A DNA stretch of 60,520 bases, taken from assembly GCF_002877365.1 (NCBI RefSeq), contig NZ_MCWZ01000304.1, forward strand, positions 1-60,520, written 5' to 3'. The notes under the pieces were generated by a model. It worked only from the letters and a program-made list of their open reading frames with translations, was not told the origin of the DNA and did not search any database. Below are positions 45,428 through 55,062 of this stretch, piece after piece. The DNA is from Vibrio sp. 10N.261.55.A7. Lineage in GTDB: Bacteria > Pseudomonadota > Gammaproteobacteria > Enterobacterales > Vibrionaceae. Both the position numbers and the translations under genes were made by a program. How positions within the stretch are numbered: the stretch's first letter is position 1; every line of letters starts with the position of its first letter.

Positions 45428-45517
45428 CTAGTGAGTGATGACGACAACTCCAAAAATAGCCAAAATAGCAACAACGGTGGTCACAATTAAGAGCGCGTAC
45501 TTTAGATCTTGTTCCAT
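45428..45517 (-). CDS. ynhF: YnhF-like 29-aa membrane peptide
   Basis: A 29-codon frame with a near-perfect Shine-Dalgarno (GGAGGA, 4 nt before ATG). The peptide starts MEQDLKYALL and consists of one hydrophobic helix ending in VVVITH. E. coli YnhF is also 29 aa, starts MSTDLKFSL and has the same single-helix plan. Small inner-membrane peptides of this type are annotated as YnhF family; function unknown. Its stop lies 13 bp before the start of the phospholipase gene, on the same strand, so they may be co-transcribed. Confidence 0.8.
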   Translation of the reverse strand: MEQDLKYALLIVTTVVAILAIFGVVVITH

Positions 45518-45647
45518 AGATTCCTCCTTGTCTGTATTAAAGTAATAACAGCAGTGTGAAGCATCTTCAAATTATGCGTATTTTTCGTGCACAATTATGC
45601 TGTTAGTCTCACACTTGATGAATGCATATTCGACAGGGTCACTCATT

Positions 45648-46232
45648 ATGAAGCCGAAAATAATCTTAACTGCATTGGTTACTTTGATCACCGCTGCACC
45701 AAGCTACGCTGATATTTACCTCTCCCCTTGGATTGGCTATACAGGTGGTGGCGCTGTTGTTGATCAAAACGACGTCGAGTATGACCTTAAAGGCTCTGAA
45801 AGCTACGCTCTCACTCTGGAGGCAACGCTTGATAAAGGCAGGATCGGATTCTTCTACGGGCAACAAGATAGCAAGATAGAAAAGCTCAACGAAAAGAGCA
45901 CCATTCGGTATCTACATTTACAAAGTAGTGTCTACTATCCGGTTGAAGATAAATTTCAGGCGTATGTCGGTGTTGGCCTTGGGGGGTCTCACGTTGATGT
46001 GAATTGGGCAGACAACAAGTATGGCTTTTCAGCCAGTATATTTGGGGGTCTCGAATATCAAATTAATGATGCAGTGGCACTTAACAGCCAACTCCGCTGG
46101 CTTGGTACCGTCGTCGATAATGAAACGACAGGCGTTTGTAACCTCCCCTCTTCAGAATCATGTGTGATTCGCTTCAAAACCGACTGGATGAATCAATTTT
46201 CGGCAAATGTAGGCCTGGTTGTACGCTTCTAA
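45648..46232 (+). CDS. Outer-membrane beta-barrel protein (OmpW/opacity-like fold)
   Basis: 194 aa from ATG 45648, giving a clean signal peptide (KPKIILTALVTLITAAPSYA, cleavage before DIYLSP); the upstream 17 codons look non-coding. Alternating hydrophobic/polar strands, glycine-aromatic turns (YVGVGLGGSHVDVNW, SASIFGGLEYQIN) and a terminal aromatic (VGLVVRF) point to an eight-stranded barrel. Two cysteines (GVCNLPSSESCVI) could form a disulphide in an outer loop. Single gene; exact family not recognised. Confidence 0.78.
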   Translation: MKPKIILTALVTLITAAPSYADIYLSPWIGYTGGGAVVDQNDVEYDLKGSESYALTLEATLDKGRIGFFYGQQDSKIEKLNEKSTIRYLHLQSSVYYPVEDKFQAYVGVGLGGSHVDVNWADNKYGFSASIFGGLEYQINDAVALNSQLRWLGTVVDNETTGVCNLPSSESCVIRFKTDWMNQFSANVGLVVRF

Positions 46233-46709
46233 TCTGAACGACCGAAAACCAATATAATGCTAGTCATTGACGAAAATTCAGTCATACGCTCTAAAAGATC
46301 AAAAAGTTTTATAGTCCACCTAAACATTAAAAACCAGTTTAACAACCCAGCATAATTATAATAATCAACATATACAGCCAATTATTGCTACTCACATCAA
46401 CATTATTGCTGCTTTTACTGTAACTTTCGACAAACCAATAATATTGCACTTCAATAGTTAAATCGGTAATCTCCCGAACACTGCGTAGTGATTTATTTCA
46501 GTTTACGCAAACACAATTTAAAATAAGCAGAACAATATTCTGAGTTTTCTTAAGTTAACTAGATTTAAAATCTAAATTTTCGCAATATCACGGATGATAA
46601 CGCAGCCCAAGAAGCCGAATTTAGTCGGCCACGCCTATCTTTCCTATTATTCGCCCAAAAAACCTAAGAAAAGCTTCATTCCTCAGAGAGTTGTAAGAAG
46701 GAGTTAATT
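46233..46709. other. 477-bp AT-rich non-coding region upstream of the NSS transporter gene
   Basis: No credible ORF. It contains a 15-bp palindrome TAGATTTAAAATCTA (46560-46574) and a small hairpin GCCGA-ATTTAG-TCGGC (~46613-46630) in what may be a long 5' leader. No known riboswitch was recognised. Confidence 0.5.
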
Positions 46710-48179
46710 ATGAAGCGAGAACAATGGGGATCACGCGCTGGATTCATTCTAGCGGCAGTTGGTTCTGCAATCGGACTAGGAAACATTTGGCGTTTCCCTT
46801 ACATGGCATACGAAAATGGCGGCGGCGCCTTTTTCATTCCTTACCTGTTTGCAATGCTGACAGCCGGTATTCCATTCATGATCATGGAATTCAGTATGGG
46901 CCAACGCAATCGCGGCTCTGCACCTATCTCACTATCCAAGATCAGTAGTAAATTCGAGTGGCTTGGCTGGTTCCAAGTGGGTATTGCGGCCTCGATTGCT
47001 GTGTATTATGTTGCGGTCATTGGCTGGTCAATTTCGTATTTAGGTATGTCATTCAATCAAAGCTGGGGAGCCGATACCAATGCTTACTTCTTTAGTGAAT
47101 ACCTAAAGCTTGGTGATAACTCACCGTCTAGCCTTGGCTCTATTCAGTGGAAGATAGCGGGTGCCATGCTTATTGCTTGGGCAGTGACTTACGCTGCGAT
47201 TGTTGGCGGAGTTAAATCCGGTATCGAACGCGCGGCCAAAATCATGATGCCCGTGCTTTTCTTTATGGTCATTCTGCTGATTGGTCGTATGATTTTCCTA
47301 CCTGGCGCTCTAAACGGTGTGAACTATCTCTTTGAACCTGACTTTAGCAAGATTTGGGATCTAAAAGTTTGGGCAGCCGCGTACGGACAAATATTCTTCA
47401 CCTTAAGTATTGGCTTTGCCATCATGCTTGCCTACTCAAGCTACTTACCTGAAAAGTCAGACATCAACAACAATGCGTTCATGACTGTATTGATTAACTG
47501 TGGTTTCTCAATTCTAGCCGGTATTATGATCTTCTCGATACTTGGTTACATGGCACATGAACAAGGTAAAGAGCTGACAGATGTTGTTTCTGCGGGTGTC
47601 GGTCTTGCGTTTGTTACACTACCAGCTGCTATCAACGAATTACCAGCGCCATACATCTTAGGCCCACTTCTGTTCTTAGCACTGACCATCGCAGGTCTAA
47701 GTTCACATATCTCAATCATTGAAGCGGTGACGTCAGCAATTATCGACAAGCTAAAATGGGGCCGTAAAAAAGCGGCAACCATTGTTTGTGGTGTCGGCGC
47801 AATTGTCTCTTTAGCATTTGCAACAAATGGCGGCCTACTGCTTCTCGACTTGGTCGATTACTTTACCAATAACATTGGTATTGTTGTCAGCTGTTTTGTT
47901 GAGCTGCTACTTATGGTTTGGGTATTCAAAATTTCTAATGTTCGTAGCTACGTGAATAAAGTATCTGACTTTGAAGTCGGCCGTTGGTTTGAGATCTGCT
48001 TACGCTTTATCAGCCCTGCGATACTAGCCGTGATTGTTTTTAACACACTGAAAACAACACTGGCTGAAGGCTACGGTGGTTACGCTCAATCAGACCTACT
48101 CATGCTTGGTTGGGGTTTACTGGCATTACTATTCGTAGGTGGTGTGATCATCAACCTAACGAGCAAGAAGGAAGCTTAA
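46710..48179 (+). CDS. Sodium-dependent NSS-family transporter
   Basis: 489 aa with about 11-12 membrane helices. NSS/SNF signature at the N-terminus: WGSRAGFILAAVGSAIGLGNIWRFPYMAYENGGGAFFIPY, carrying the unwound TM1 glycines and sodium-site residues. It imports an amino acid with Na+; substrate cannot be read from sequence. The small partner encoded 2 bp downstream marks it as the MetP-type subgroup (methionine/alanine import). AAGGAG precedes ATG 46710. Confidence 0.92.
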   Translation: MKREQWGSRAGFILAAVGSAIGLGNIWRFPYMAYENGGGAFFIPYLFAMLTAGIPFMIMEFSMGQRNRGSAPISLSKISSKFEWLGWFQVGIAASIAVYYVAVIGWSISYLGMSFNQSWGADTNAYFFSEYLKLGDNSPSSLGSIQWKIAGAMLIAWAVTYAAIVGGVKSGIERAAKIMMPVLFFMVILLIGRMIFLPGALNGVNYLFEPDFSKIWDLKVWAAAYGQIFFTLSIGFAIMLAYSSYLPEKSDINNNAFMTVLINCGFSILAGIMIFSILGYMAHEQGKELTDVVSAGVGLAFVTLPAAINELPAPYILGPLLFLALTIAGLSSHISIIEAVTSAIIDKLKWGRKKAATIVCGVGAIVSLAFATNGGLLLLDLVDYFTNNIGIVVSCFVELLLMVWVFKISNVRSYVNKVSDFEVGRWFEICLRFISPAILAVIVFNTLKTTLAEGYGGYAQSDLLMLGWGLLALLFVGGVIINLTSKKEA

Positions 48180-48181
48180 TT

Positions 48182-48277
48182 ATGACAACTAGCGCAATCA
48201 TCATGATGGTTTTAGGACTTGGTATTACATGGGGTGGAGCCATCTACTGCATTCGTAGAGCGATGAATAAGCAATAA
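48182..48277 (+). CDS. metS: MetS-like small subunit of the NSS transporter
   Basis: 31 aa: MTTSAIIMMVLGLGITWG, then GAIYCIRRAMNKQ. A single membrane helix with a positively charged tail, beginning 2 bp after the NSS transporter stop. This is the layout of the methionine/alanine import NSS small subunit (MetS), which in Corynebacterium is required with MetP for transport. A terminator follows immediately. Confidence 0.85.
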   Translation: MTTSAIIMMVLGLGITWGGAIYCIRRAMNKQ

Positions 48278-48296
48278 TAGTTCTACCGTTTATCAT

Positions 48297-48326
48297 AAAA
48301 AAGCCAGCATTGCGCTGGCTTTTTTG
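48297..48326 (+). terminator. Terminator of the NSS transporter operon
   Basis: AGCCAGC and GCTGGCT (7 bp, 5-nt loop) flanked by A and T runs (AAAAAA before, TTTTTT after), probably usable in both directions. Confidence 0.85.
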
Positions 48327-48342
48327 TTGTTACTGTACCGTT

Positions 48343-48750
48343 TTAGAATGAGTACTTAATACCTACAGCCGCGCCAATTTGAAGGTGTAGCTTTTTGTAG
48401 AGATTCAATTCCGGGTGCACTTGAGCGTACATGTCCCAACCTTTGGGCAAGTCAACTTTTAAGCCTAGTGGCACTCGCGCACCAAAGTCATGCTCCCATT
48501 CTCCCCATGCACCAGCACCGACATACCACGATAGCGGCATCTCTGTATCAAAACGACCGCGTTCAATAATGTAATCAAACGCTGCCCCTTTGTTACCAAC
48601 AGTGAATCGATACTGACTGTCTAGCTCAACCACCACGCTCAGCTGCTGATCAACCGCCATACCGACAGAAAGATTGGTGGCGCTCGAAGGCTCTTCAGAG
48701 AGTGCTGAAAAGGAAGCAAGAGTAGCAAATAAAGGGATAAGCTTTTTCAT
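48343..48750 (-). CDS. Small exported beta-barrel-like protein
   Basis: 135 aa from ATG 48750 (GGAG 6 nt upstream; the frame extends four codons further). Signal peptide KKLIPLFATLASFSALS, then alternating beta-type sequence (LSVVVELDSQYRFTVG, WYVGAGAWGEWEHDFGARVPLGLKV, IGAAVGIKYSF). It ends in phenylalanine, as outer-membrane barrels do, but is short for a full eight-stranded barrel. Probably envelope-located; family not recognised. Confidence 0.7.
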   Translation of the reverse strand: MKKLIPLFATLASFSALSEEPSSATNLSVGMAVDQQLSVVVELDSQYRFTVGNKGAAFDYIIERGRFDTEMPLSWYVGAGAWGEWEHDFGARVPLGLKVDLPKGWDMYAQVHPELNLYKKLHLQIGAAVGIKYSF

Positions 48751-48849
48751 CGTATTCTCCAAAAAATTCTGCCTGCATTCTATTTTTTATTCGATTAAGG
48801 TTGTCAGCAGAAAGTAAACAGAAGTAAGAACACGTCAAAAAGCTTGATC

Positions 48850-48873
48850 AAAAAAGGAGGCCGAAGCCCCCTT
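48850..48873 (-). terminator. Terminator of ptsG
   Basis: On the minus strand AAGGGGGC-TTCG-GCCTCCTT forms a GC-rich stem with a UUCG tetraloop followed by T6. Confidence 0.8.
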
Positions 48874-48908
48874 ATCATTATTATCCTATTAAACAGTTTT
48901 GGCAGTGA

Positions 48909-50342
48909 TTACGCGTTGTTGCGAATCCACTCATCCATATCCGTTTTCAGGTTATCAGATTTTGTACCGAAGATAGCTTGAACACCACCAGATACGACAA
49001 CGACACCTGCTGCACCTAGCTTCTTCAGTTGATCTTGGTCTACAGCTTCAGTATCAGCCACTGATACACGTAGACGTGTAATACAAGCGTCTAAACCAGT
49101 GATGTTTGCTTTACCGCCAAATGCTGAAACTAATTCACCAGCAAGCTCAGAACCTGTTGCTACTGATGCAACGTCATCCGCTTCATCTTCACGACCTGGA
49201 GTCTTAAGATCCATCGCTTTAATCACTGCGCGGAATACCACGTAGTAGATAACAGCGTAAACAAGACCTAGACCAACCATCAACATCATGTTCTGTGCGT
49301 TGCCAGACAATACAGTAAAGTCAATCAAACCGTGTGAGAACGAAGTACCGTGTACAATTCCAAACGTGTTAGTTAGGAAGAATGCAGAACCCGCTAGAAG
49401 CGCGTGGATTGCATAAAGTACAGGAGCAACGAATAAGAAAGAGAATTCGATTGGCTCTGTAATACCAGTAAGGAAAGAAGTTAGAGCCGCAGAAGCCATG
49501 ATACCCATAACTTTTGCGCGATTCTCTGGCTTCGCAGAGTGAGCAATAGCGATTGCTGCTGCTGGAAGACCAAACATCTTAAACATGTAACCACCCGCTA
49601 GCTGACCGAAGCCATTACCAGCAGCACGAGATGCTTCATCAGCAACTAGGTAACAAGTCAGTACGCCATTTTGCGTTTCGCCCGCAGCATTTACACAGCT
49701 ACCCGCTTCGAAGAAGAATGGTACGTTCCATACATGGTGAAGACCAAATGGGATTAGAGAACGCTCAACAATACCGTAGATACCGAATGCTACTTGTGGG
49801 TTTTGATCGGCAGCCCAGTGAGAGAATGAACCGATAGCCGAACCAATTGGTGGCCATACGATTGAAAGTACAACACCTAGACCAATAGCAGCAAAACCAG
49901 TAATGATTGGTACAGCACGCTTACCAGCGAAGAAGCCTAAGTACTCAGGAAGCTGTAGTTTGAAGAAGCGGTTGAATGCCCATGCAGCCACACCACCAAC
50001 AAGAATACCGCCTAAAACACCCGTATCGATGCTCTCTACGCCCATAATGCCAGCCATAACGCTCAGCGTTGCTGTCATAATGCCGTAGCCAACGATCGCA
50101 GCTAAACCAGCTACACCGTCATTATTTGTAAAGCCAAGTGCAACACCTACTGCAAAAAGTAGTGCCATTTGACCAAATACCGAACCACCAGCTTGTTCCA
50201 TTAAGTTTGAAACAATATCTGGAATGAAACCTAGATTGGCAGCGCCCACCCCAAGAAGGATACCTGCAACCGGCAATACTGATACTGGCAGCATCAGAGA
50301 TTTGCCGACTTTTTGCAAGTTAGCAAAAAGGTTATTAAACAT
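48909..50342 (-). CDS. ptsG: PTS glucose-specific transporter, EIICB (PtsG)
   Basis: 477 aa, same size as E. coli PtsG. EIIC domain residues 1-~385 ([37 protein letters not shown], the substrate-site GITEP motif), a short linker, then EIIB with the phospho-accepting C420 in [13 protein letters not shown]. It imports and phosphorylates glucose using EIIA-Glc. The 444-bp upstream region holds a palindrome resembling the sites near mlc. Confidence 0.96.
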   Translation of the reverse strand: MFNNLFANLQKVGKSLMLPVSVLPVAGILLGVGAANLGFIPDIVSNLMEQAGGSVFGQMALLFAVGVALGFTNNDGVAGLAAIVGYGIMTATLSVMAGIMGVESIDTGVLGGILVGGVAAWAFNRFFKLQLPEYLGFFAGKRAVPIITGFAAIGLGVVLSIVWPPIGSAIGSFSHWAADQNPQVAFGIYGIVERSLIPFGLHHVWNVPFFFEAGSCVNAAGETQNGVLTCYLVADEASRAAGNGFGQLAGGYMFKMFGLPAAAIAIAHSAKPENRAKVMGIMASAALTSFLTGITEPIEFSFLFVAPVLYAIHALLAGSAFFLTNTFGIVHGTSFSHGLIDFTVLSGNAQNMMLMVGLGLVYAVIYYVVFRAVIKAMDLKTPGREDEADDVASVATGSELAGELVSAFGGKANITGLDACITRLRVSVADTEAVDQDQLKKLGAAGVVVVSGGVQAIFGTKSDNLKTDMDEWIRNNA

Positions 50343-50742
50343 AATTGTGCTCCTGAATTAATTATTAGATTTTTCTGGGCGTTAACGGCATACCCCCGTA
50401 GCTTTGATGTTAGCACCCAACGAAAATGTAACCACGTATTGCATTATATTTTTCGGCTCTAAATATATATTGATGCCTCTCATGTTTTCTAGACAGTAAC
50501 GAAATTTAGTTTCAAAACACTAGATAGATCACAGTCAAAAACGGTGTGTAACAACCTGCATTTAGGTTGTAAACCATTGTTATTATTTAATTAAAATAAA
50601 AACAGCATTAATTTTACGACGTAAATAAAATCCACCTAATTGTTATTTCATGTAACAAAATTACATAATTAGCTTTTCCGCCAAAATTTTCAACATATTT
50701 AGTAAACAATGATTTTTTCATGCTTCGCATCACTTCTGACAC
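50343..50742. other. Non-coding region upstream of ptsG
   Basis: About 400 bp of AT-rich DNA without a credible ORF. It contains a perfect palindrome at 50613 and, on the minus strand, a half-conserved CRP-like TGTGATCTATCTAG (~50520-50535). Considering the known control of ptsG, a long promoter/leader region is expected here. Confidence 0.5.
50613..50625. promoter_or_regulatory. Candidate Mlc operator upstream of ptsG
   Basis: TTTACGACGTAAA, a perfect 13-bp odd palindrome in an A/T-rich context. The half-sites resemble those between mlc and pykA only loosely (TTAC / GTAA). About 270 bp from the ptsG start. Confidence 0.35.
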
Positions 50743-50770
50743 AAAAAAAAAGAGCCAATGCTCTTTTTTT
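50743..50770. terminator. Terminator downstream of tatD
   Basis: AAAAAAAGAGC and GCTCTTTTTTT around CAAT: strong A/T-flanked stem usable in both directions, placed just after the tatD stop. Confidence 0.8.
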
Positions 50771-50786
50771 ATCCAGTTAACACATT

Positions 50787-51554
50787 CTATCGCAAAAAAA
50801 GATCCGTGTAGTTTTTGGTCGTTTTTTGTCCAACCTCACTTAAACTCAGGCCTTTAAGTTGCGCAATATACGCGGCGACCTCGACAACATAGGCTGGTTG
50901 ATTCTCTTTTCCACGGTGCGGAACCGGTGCAAGATAAGGAGAATCGGTTTCAATCAGCAATCGTTCTAGGGGTAAAGATCTCACCACCTCTTTAAGCTCG
51001 TTCGCTTGACGAAATGTCACGATGCCAGAAATAGAGATATAAAACCCGAGATCCATCGCCGCTTCGGCAAACGCTAAGTCTTCAGTAAAACAGTGAATAA
51101 CACCACCGCACTTATGAGCATTTCCTTCTTTTAAAATGGCTAGCGTATCTTCACGAGCATTACGAGTATGGATAATAAGCGGCTTATTTAGATCCACGGC
51201 AAGGTCGACCTGTTGAGAAAACCTCAGCTTCTGTAACTCAGCCGTTTCAGGCTTATAGTGATAATCCAAGCCCGTTTCACCAATGGCGACGACCTTTTGA
51301 TGCCGCGCATACTCATGAAGTATGTCTAGAGCAAACTCACTTTCTACGTCGAGTGGGTGGACACCGCAAGATGCTTTCACGTGATCGTAAGGCGTGATCA
51401 TTTCAATCATCTTTGGGAACGAATCTAGCGTGACACCGACAGAAAGCAGTTGGGTCACATTGGCTTCCCTTGCTTTATCAAGCACGTCATCAATCCCAGT
51501 GTGGCATTCTGTGTAATCGAGTTTGTCTAAGTGACAGTGAGAATCTACAAACAT
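50787..51554 (-). CDS. ycfH: TatD-family metal-dependent hydrolase (YcfH type)
   Basis: 255 aa. Metal ligands are visible: FVDSHCHLDK, GETGLDYHYKP, PLIIHTRNA, VIHCFTE, and ETDSPYLAP. Related proteins are Mg2+-dependent deoxyribonucleases; the holB-ycfH gene order is standard in gammaproteobacteria. It overlaps holB by 10 bp. The downstream terminator marks the end of the operon. Confidence 0.95.
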   Translation of the reverse strand: MFVDSHCHLDKLDYTECHTGIDDVLDKAREANVTQLLSVGVTLDSFPKMIEMITPYDHVKASCGVHPLDVESEFALDILHEYARHQKVVAIGETGLDYHYKPETAELQKLRFSQQVDLAVDLNKPLIIHTRNAREDTLAILKEGNAHKCGGVIHCFTEDLAFAEAAMDLGFYISISGIVTFRQANELKEVVRSLPLERLLIETDSPYLAPVPHRGKENQPAYVVEVAAYIAQLKGLSLSEVGQKTTKNYTDLFLR

Positions 51555-52507
51555 ATTTCCTCATTAAATTTAATTAGCCAGTCTGAAATCAGCAATTCTG
51601 CATTAAGGCCAGGAAAGGTCCTGAGTTGGGTAATCAGTGAAGTAAGCTTATTACTTTGCTTGTACAGTAAATCATAGCTCATATGTTCAACGAGTTGTTT
51701 TGTAGCGGGACTGATTGAATCTTCGGTAATGTCAAAGTGCGCTTTTTGGGCACCACACAGTAGAAACCATAGCCATTGCAACTTTTCATCCGGGTTATCA
51801 CTAAGAGTGCTGGCTAAGCCTATAAAATTCTCATCACCTCTCACAAACGACACCATTGATGCTTCAACTTGCTTATAGACTGACAACTTGCCTTCATCGA
51901 TAAACGCTTGAAGCTTGAGTGGCGCGTTATCATTTAACTGTGCTATATAGTGAGAGACAGGTTGGTTTACTCTCTGGCTTACCCAATCCGACGCCTCTAC
52001 AGAGCTAGGTGCACTGATTTCCCACTGCTGACAACGGCTGACTATTGTGGGCAATAGCAGCTCTCTTCTTTGTGTAACAAGTAAGAACACACATTGCTCA
52101 GCGGGAGACTCTAGTGTTTTTAGAAGCGCGTTAGCGGCAGATTCATTCATCGCTTCGGCAGGTTCGATAACAAATAGACGATAACCCGATAGCTGTGATG
52201 ACTCCTGAGCGAGCTTATTGCACTGCCTAATCTGTTCAACCGAGATGCTCTTACCTTGCTTTTCTGGTGAGATAATATGAACATCAGGGTGATTAGAAGA
52301 TTGCATCAAGCTACAGCTATGGCAGAAACCACAAGCTTCAGACTTATCGTTACTGCACATTAGCGCCTTGCTGAATGCTTGAACTAAACGTTCAGTACCC
52401 AGCCCATCTCGCGTATTTAATAACGTCGAGTTGGTAAAGGTATCGTTAGCAAGATTACGCTGCCAAAGCCGCCATGTACTCTCTAACCAAGGGTAAAGCT
52501 CAGCCAT
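51545..52507 (-). CDS. holB: DNA polymerase III delta' subunit
   Basis: 320 aa clamp-loader subunit. The P-loop equivalent TRDGLGTERLV is not a functional Walker A, as expected for delta'. The zinc cluster is CSNDKSEACGFCHSC, and the SRC motif appears in TIVSRCQQW. N-terminal WLESTWRLWQ is the typical start. It lies 1 bp after tmk and overlaps tatD by 10 bp. Confidence 0.94.
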   Translation of the reverse strand: MAELYPWLESTWRLWQRNLANDTFTNSTLLNTRDGLGTERLVQAFSKALMCSNDKSEACGFCHSCSLMQSSNHPDVHIISPEKQGKSISVEQIRQCNKLAQESSQLSGYRLFVIEPAEAMNESAANALLKTLESPAEQCVFLLVTQRRELLLPTIVSRCQQWEISAPSSVEASDWVSQRVNQPVSHYIAQLNDNAPLKLQAFIDEGKLSVYKQVEASMVSFVRGDENFIGLASTLSDNPDEKLQWLWFLLCGAQKAHFDITEDSISPATKQLVEHMSYDLLYKQSNKLTSLITQLRTFPGLNAELLISDWLIKFNEEICL

Positions 52508-52508
52508 A

Positions 52509-53144
52509 CTATAGGTTCTCGTTTAGCCAAGTAGTGAGTGCGTTCTTAATCTCTAATGCAACAAGCTCAATCTCTTGCTCTGCATTAATGATCGCGACCG
52601 TCGAATCTTCATTCGCAAGCTGCAGATATTTTTCGCGTGTTCTATCGAAGAATTCAATATTCATCTTCTCAATTCTATCGAGCTCACCTCGACCTCTTGC
52701 ACGCTCTAAACCCACTCTTGGGTCAAGATCCAGATAGAGTGTAAAGTCAGGCTTAAATCCGGATAGCGTCGTCTCTTTCAATGCTTTCATGGTTTCAGAA
52801 GGTATCTGTCTACCACCACCCTGATAAGCTTGCGAGGACATATCATGCCGGTCTCCTACGACCCAAGAACCGTCGGTAAGTGCGGGCTTGATGACATTCT
52901 CGACTAACTGAACTCGAGCTGCGTACATGAGAAGTAGCTCAGTCATATCCTGAAGCTCTTCACCTGAATGTTCTTCTTTGACTAACGCTCGCATCTTCTC
53001 AGCCAGTACTGTTCCGCCAGGCTCGCGCGTTTGAGCAATGTTAGATACACCAGCGTCGTGCAGCGTCTCTAGAATGGCATTGATCGCGGTACTTTTACCT
53101 GCGCCTTCTAGGCCTTCAACAACTATAAATTTACCTGACTTCAT
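52509..53144 (-). CDS. tmk: Thymidylate kinase
   Basis: 211 aa. P-loop [16 protein letters not shown]-binding [20 protein letters not shown], and the lid [10 protein letters not shown]. It phosphorylates dTMP to dTDP. It overlaps mltG by 4 bp and is followed by holB after 1 bp. Length is normal (~210 aa). Confidence 0.97.
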   Translation of the reverse strand: MKSGKFIVVEGLEGAGKSTAINAILETLHDAGVSNIAQTREPGGTVLAEKMRALVKEEHSGEELQDMTELLLMYAARVQLVENVIKPALTDGSWVVGDRHDMSSQAYQGGGRQIPSETMKALKETTLSGFKPDFTLYLDLDPRVGLERARGRGELDRIEKMNIEFFDRTREKYLQLANEDSTVAIINAEQEIELVALEIKNALTTWLNENL

Positions 53145-54157
53145 TTTTGACTTCTTATCTCTTTTAAATAGGCCTGAACCGCCCTATTGTGATCTCTCAA
53201 ATTCTTAGAAAAAACGTGCCCGCCTTTGCCACTGGCGACAAAGTACAGGTACTGTCCATCTTCTGGATTTAGAGCAGCAACAATCGAAGCTCTACCCGGC
53301 ATCGCTATCGGTGTCGGTGGCAACCCATGAATCGTATATGTGTTATAAGGCGTTGGAGTGCGCAAACCCTTCTTGCCGATTCTCCCTTTGTAACTGTCGC
53401 CCATGCCATAAATCACCGTTGGATCTGTTTGTAATCTCATGCGCTTATTTAAACGGTTAACAAATACAGACGAAACGCGCTCTCTCTCAGACTCAACAGC
53501 GGTTTCTTTCTCTATGATAGAAGCCAAGATTAAGGCTTCATAAGGTGACTTTAGTGGAAGATCGGCTTGCTTGTTCTGCCATTCTTGCTCTAGTGTCTCA
53601 CTAAGTTTGGCATATGCACGCTTTAAAATATCAAGGTCAGTTGTCCCTAAGGTGTAATTGTAGGTTTCAGCTAGCATCAAACCTTCTAGCTTTTTGTGTT
53701 CACTGCCTAGCGCATTAGCGATCTCTTCCTCAGTCAGGTCATCGATAGTGTGCTCTAGATGCTCTGCGGCAGCCAGTGATTCACGCCATTCATCAAACCG
53801 GCTTCCTTCAACGAAAGTAATCGAGAACTGATGCTCTTTACCCTTAATTAGAAAAGCTAAGCTATCTCGTAAACTCAGTTCAGGTTCGAGTAGGAAAGTA
53901 CCCGCTCGTATTTTCGTTAACTCCGGGTACAAACGATGAATAAGGGGATCGTATTGGCTCTCATCAACCCAACCGGACTCAGCAAATTGGTTCAAAACCC
54001 CATTAAAACTTGTCCCTGATTTGATAGTAATGACTTGAGGGGCCTCTATTTTCAAAGGTTGGTCTAAGTGGGTATCAACCTGAGCAGACACATAGTAAAA
54101 GGCCCCAACAACAAATGCCGCCGCCAAAATAATTAGAATGAATAGCTTTTTAATCAC
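53141..54157 (-). CDS. mltG: Endolytic transglycosylase MltG
   Basis: 338 aa inner-membrane protein: one N-terminal helix ([19 protein letters not shown]), a LysM-like segment ([18 protein letters not shown]), then the YceG/MltG catalytic domain with the glutamate in [16 protein letters not shown] and the block [19 protein letters not shown]. It cuts nascent glycan strands and is thought to set their length. It overlaps both pabC and tmk by 4 bp. Confidence 0.95.
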   Translation of the reverse strand: MIKKLFILIILAAAFVVGAFYYVSAQVDTHLDQPLKIEAPQVITIKSGTSFNGVLNQFAESGWVDESQYDPLIHRLYPELTKIRAGTFLLEPELSLRDSLAFLIKGKEHQFSITFVEGSRFDEWRESLAAAEHLEHTIDDLTEEEIANALGSEHKKLEGLMLAETYNYTLGTTDLDILKRAYAKLSETLEQEWQNKQADLPLKSPYEALILASIIEKETAVESERERVSSVFVNRLNKRMRLQTDPTVIYGMGDSYKGRIGKKGLRTPTPYNTYTIHGLPPTPIAMPGRASIVAALNPEDGQYLYFVASGKGGHVFSKNLRDHNRAVQAYLKEIRSQK

Positions 54158-54957
54158 GAACTGAATGTCTCCTGAAGTTCTCGTGTCAATGCGCCAACCT
54201 CAAAGGTTTTACCTAGAATTTTATTCACTGGGATAACGCAACAAATTGAATTGGTGATAAACACTTCATCAGCGCTCATCAAATGGCTAAGCGGGTAATT
54301 TCCAACCTCTAACGAAATGGCTTTAAGCTTTAACTCTTCAATGACTTGCTGGCGCATCACTCCAGCGACACCACTATTTCTCAATGACGAAGTATATAAC
54401 TTCCCGTCTATCGCCCAAAATATATTGGCCATCGTCGTTTCCACAACATGATCCGAGATATCAAGCACCAAGCCATCGACAAGCCCCTGCTTATCTATAT
54501 CCTGTTTTGCCAATATTTGCTCTAATCGATTATTGTGCTTGTGGCCAGCAAGTAATGGGTTGATTCCAAGACGTTTTTCACTCACGCCAAGCTCAATACC
54601 CAACTGTGACCACTGAGTATAATGTTCTGGATAATCAAAGTGACTAATTACAATGTTAGTATCAGAGATACCTGAAGAACTGTAACCTCGACCGCCCTCG
54701 CCACGCGTTATATTAAGACGTAAGCCTGCCTTTGAGGCATTTGAGGCGGCTTTACTAAGCCATTCGTGTACTTGGTTCCAATTTGGCTGAGGGATGTCTA
54801 ATACTGTTAAGCATTTTTCCATTCTAGCTTGATGCAGCGGCCACTGCACAGGCTCACCACGACAAGTCAGTATTGTGGTAAAACATCCATCGCCATATTG
54901 AAACGAACGATCGGTGAGAGAAATATGATTACTAGGATGTCCATTTACCCAAAACAT
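54154..54957 (-). CDS. pabC: Aminodeoxychorismate lyase
   Basis: 267 aa from ATG 54957 (MFWVNGHPSNHISLTDRSFQYGDGCFTT, the family start); the longer frame to 55002 is unsupported and overlaps the terminator region. Fold-type IV PLP enzyme: GLRLNITRGEGGRGY, KHNNRLEQILA (the lysine) and EVFITNSICCVIPV. It makes 4-aminobenzoate for folate. Operon partner of mltG with a 4-bp overlap. Confidence 0.93.
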   Translation of the reverse strand: MFWVNGHPSNHISLTDRSFQYGDGCFTTILTCRGEPVQWPLHQARMEKCLTVLDIPQPNWNQVHEWLSKAASNASKAGLRLNITRGEGGRGYSSSGISDTNIVISHFDYPEHYTQWSQLGIELGVSEKRLGINPLLAGHKHNNRLEQILAKQDIDKQGLVDGLVLDISDHVVETTMANIFWAIDGKLYTSSLRNSGVAGVMRQQVIEELKLKAISLEVGNYPLSHLMSADEVFITNSICCVIPVNKILGKTFEVGALTRELQETFSS

Positions 54958-55000
54958 GCTTACGTACCTGTCCTTAGTTGGAATACATTTCCTAAAAAAC

Positions 55001-55033
55001 AAAACGGCTTAATGCTAAGCATTAAGCCGTTTT
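55001..55033 (-). terminator. Terminator between fabF and pabC
   Basis: AAAACGGCTTAATGCT and AGCATTAAGCCGTTTT, a 16-bp palindrome around one base. On the minus strand it is followed by GTTTTTTAGG. A large and very regular hairpin. Confidence 0.9.
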
Positions 55034-55062
55034 AATACAAGTCAATTCAGGCTTGCGGTTAT

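Noticed and set aside
46580..46709. Glycine-type or other known riboswitch upstream of the NSS transporter
   Set aside because: None of the conserved core bases of the glycine riboswitch could be found; only simple hairpins are visible.
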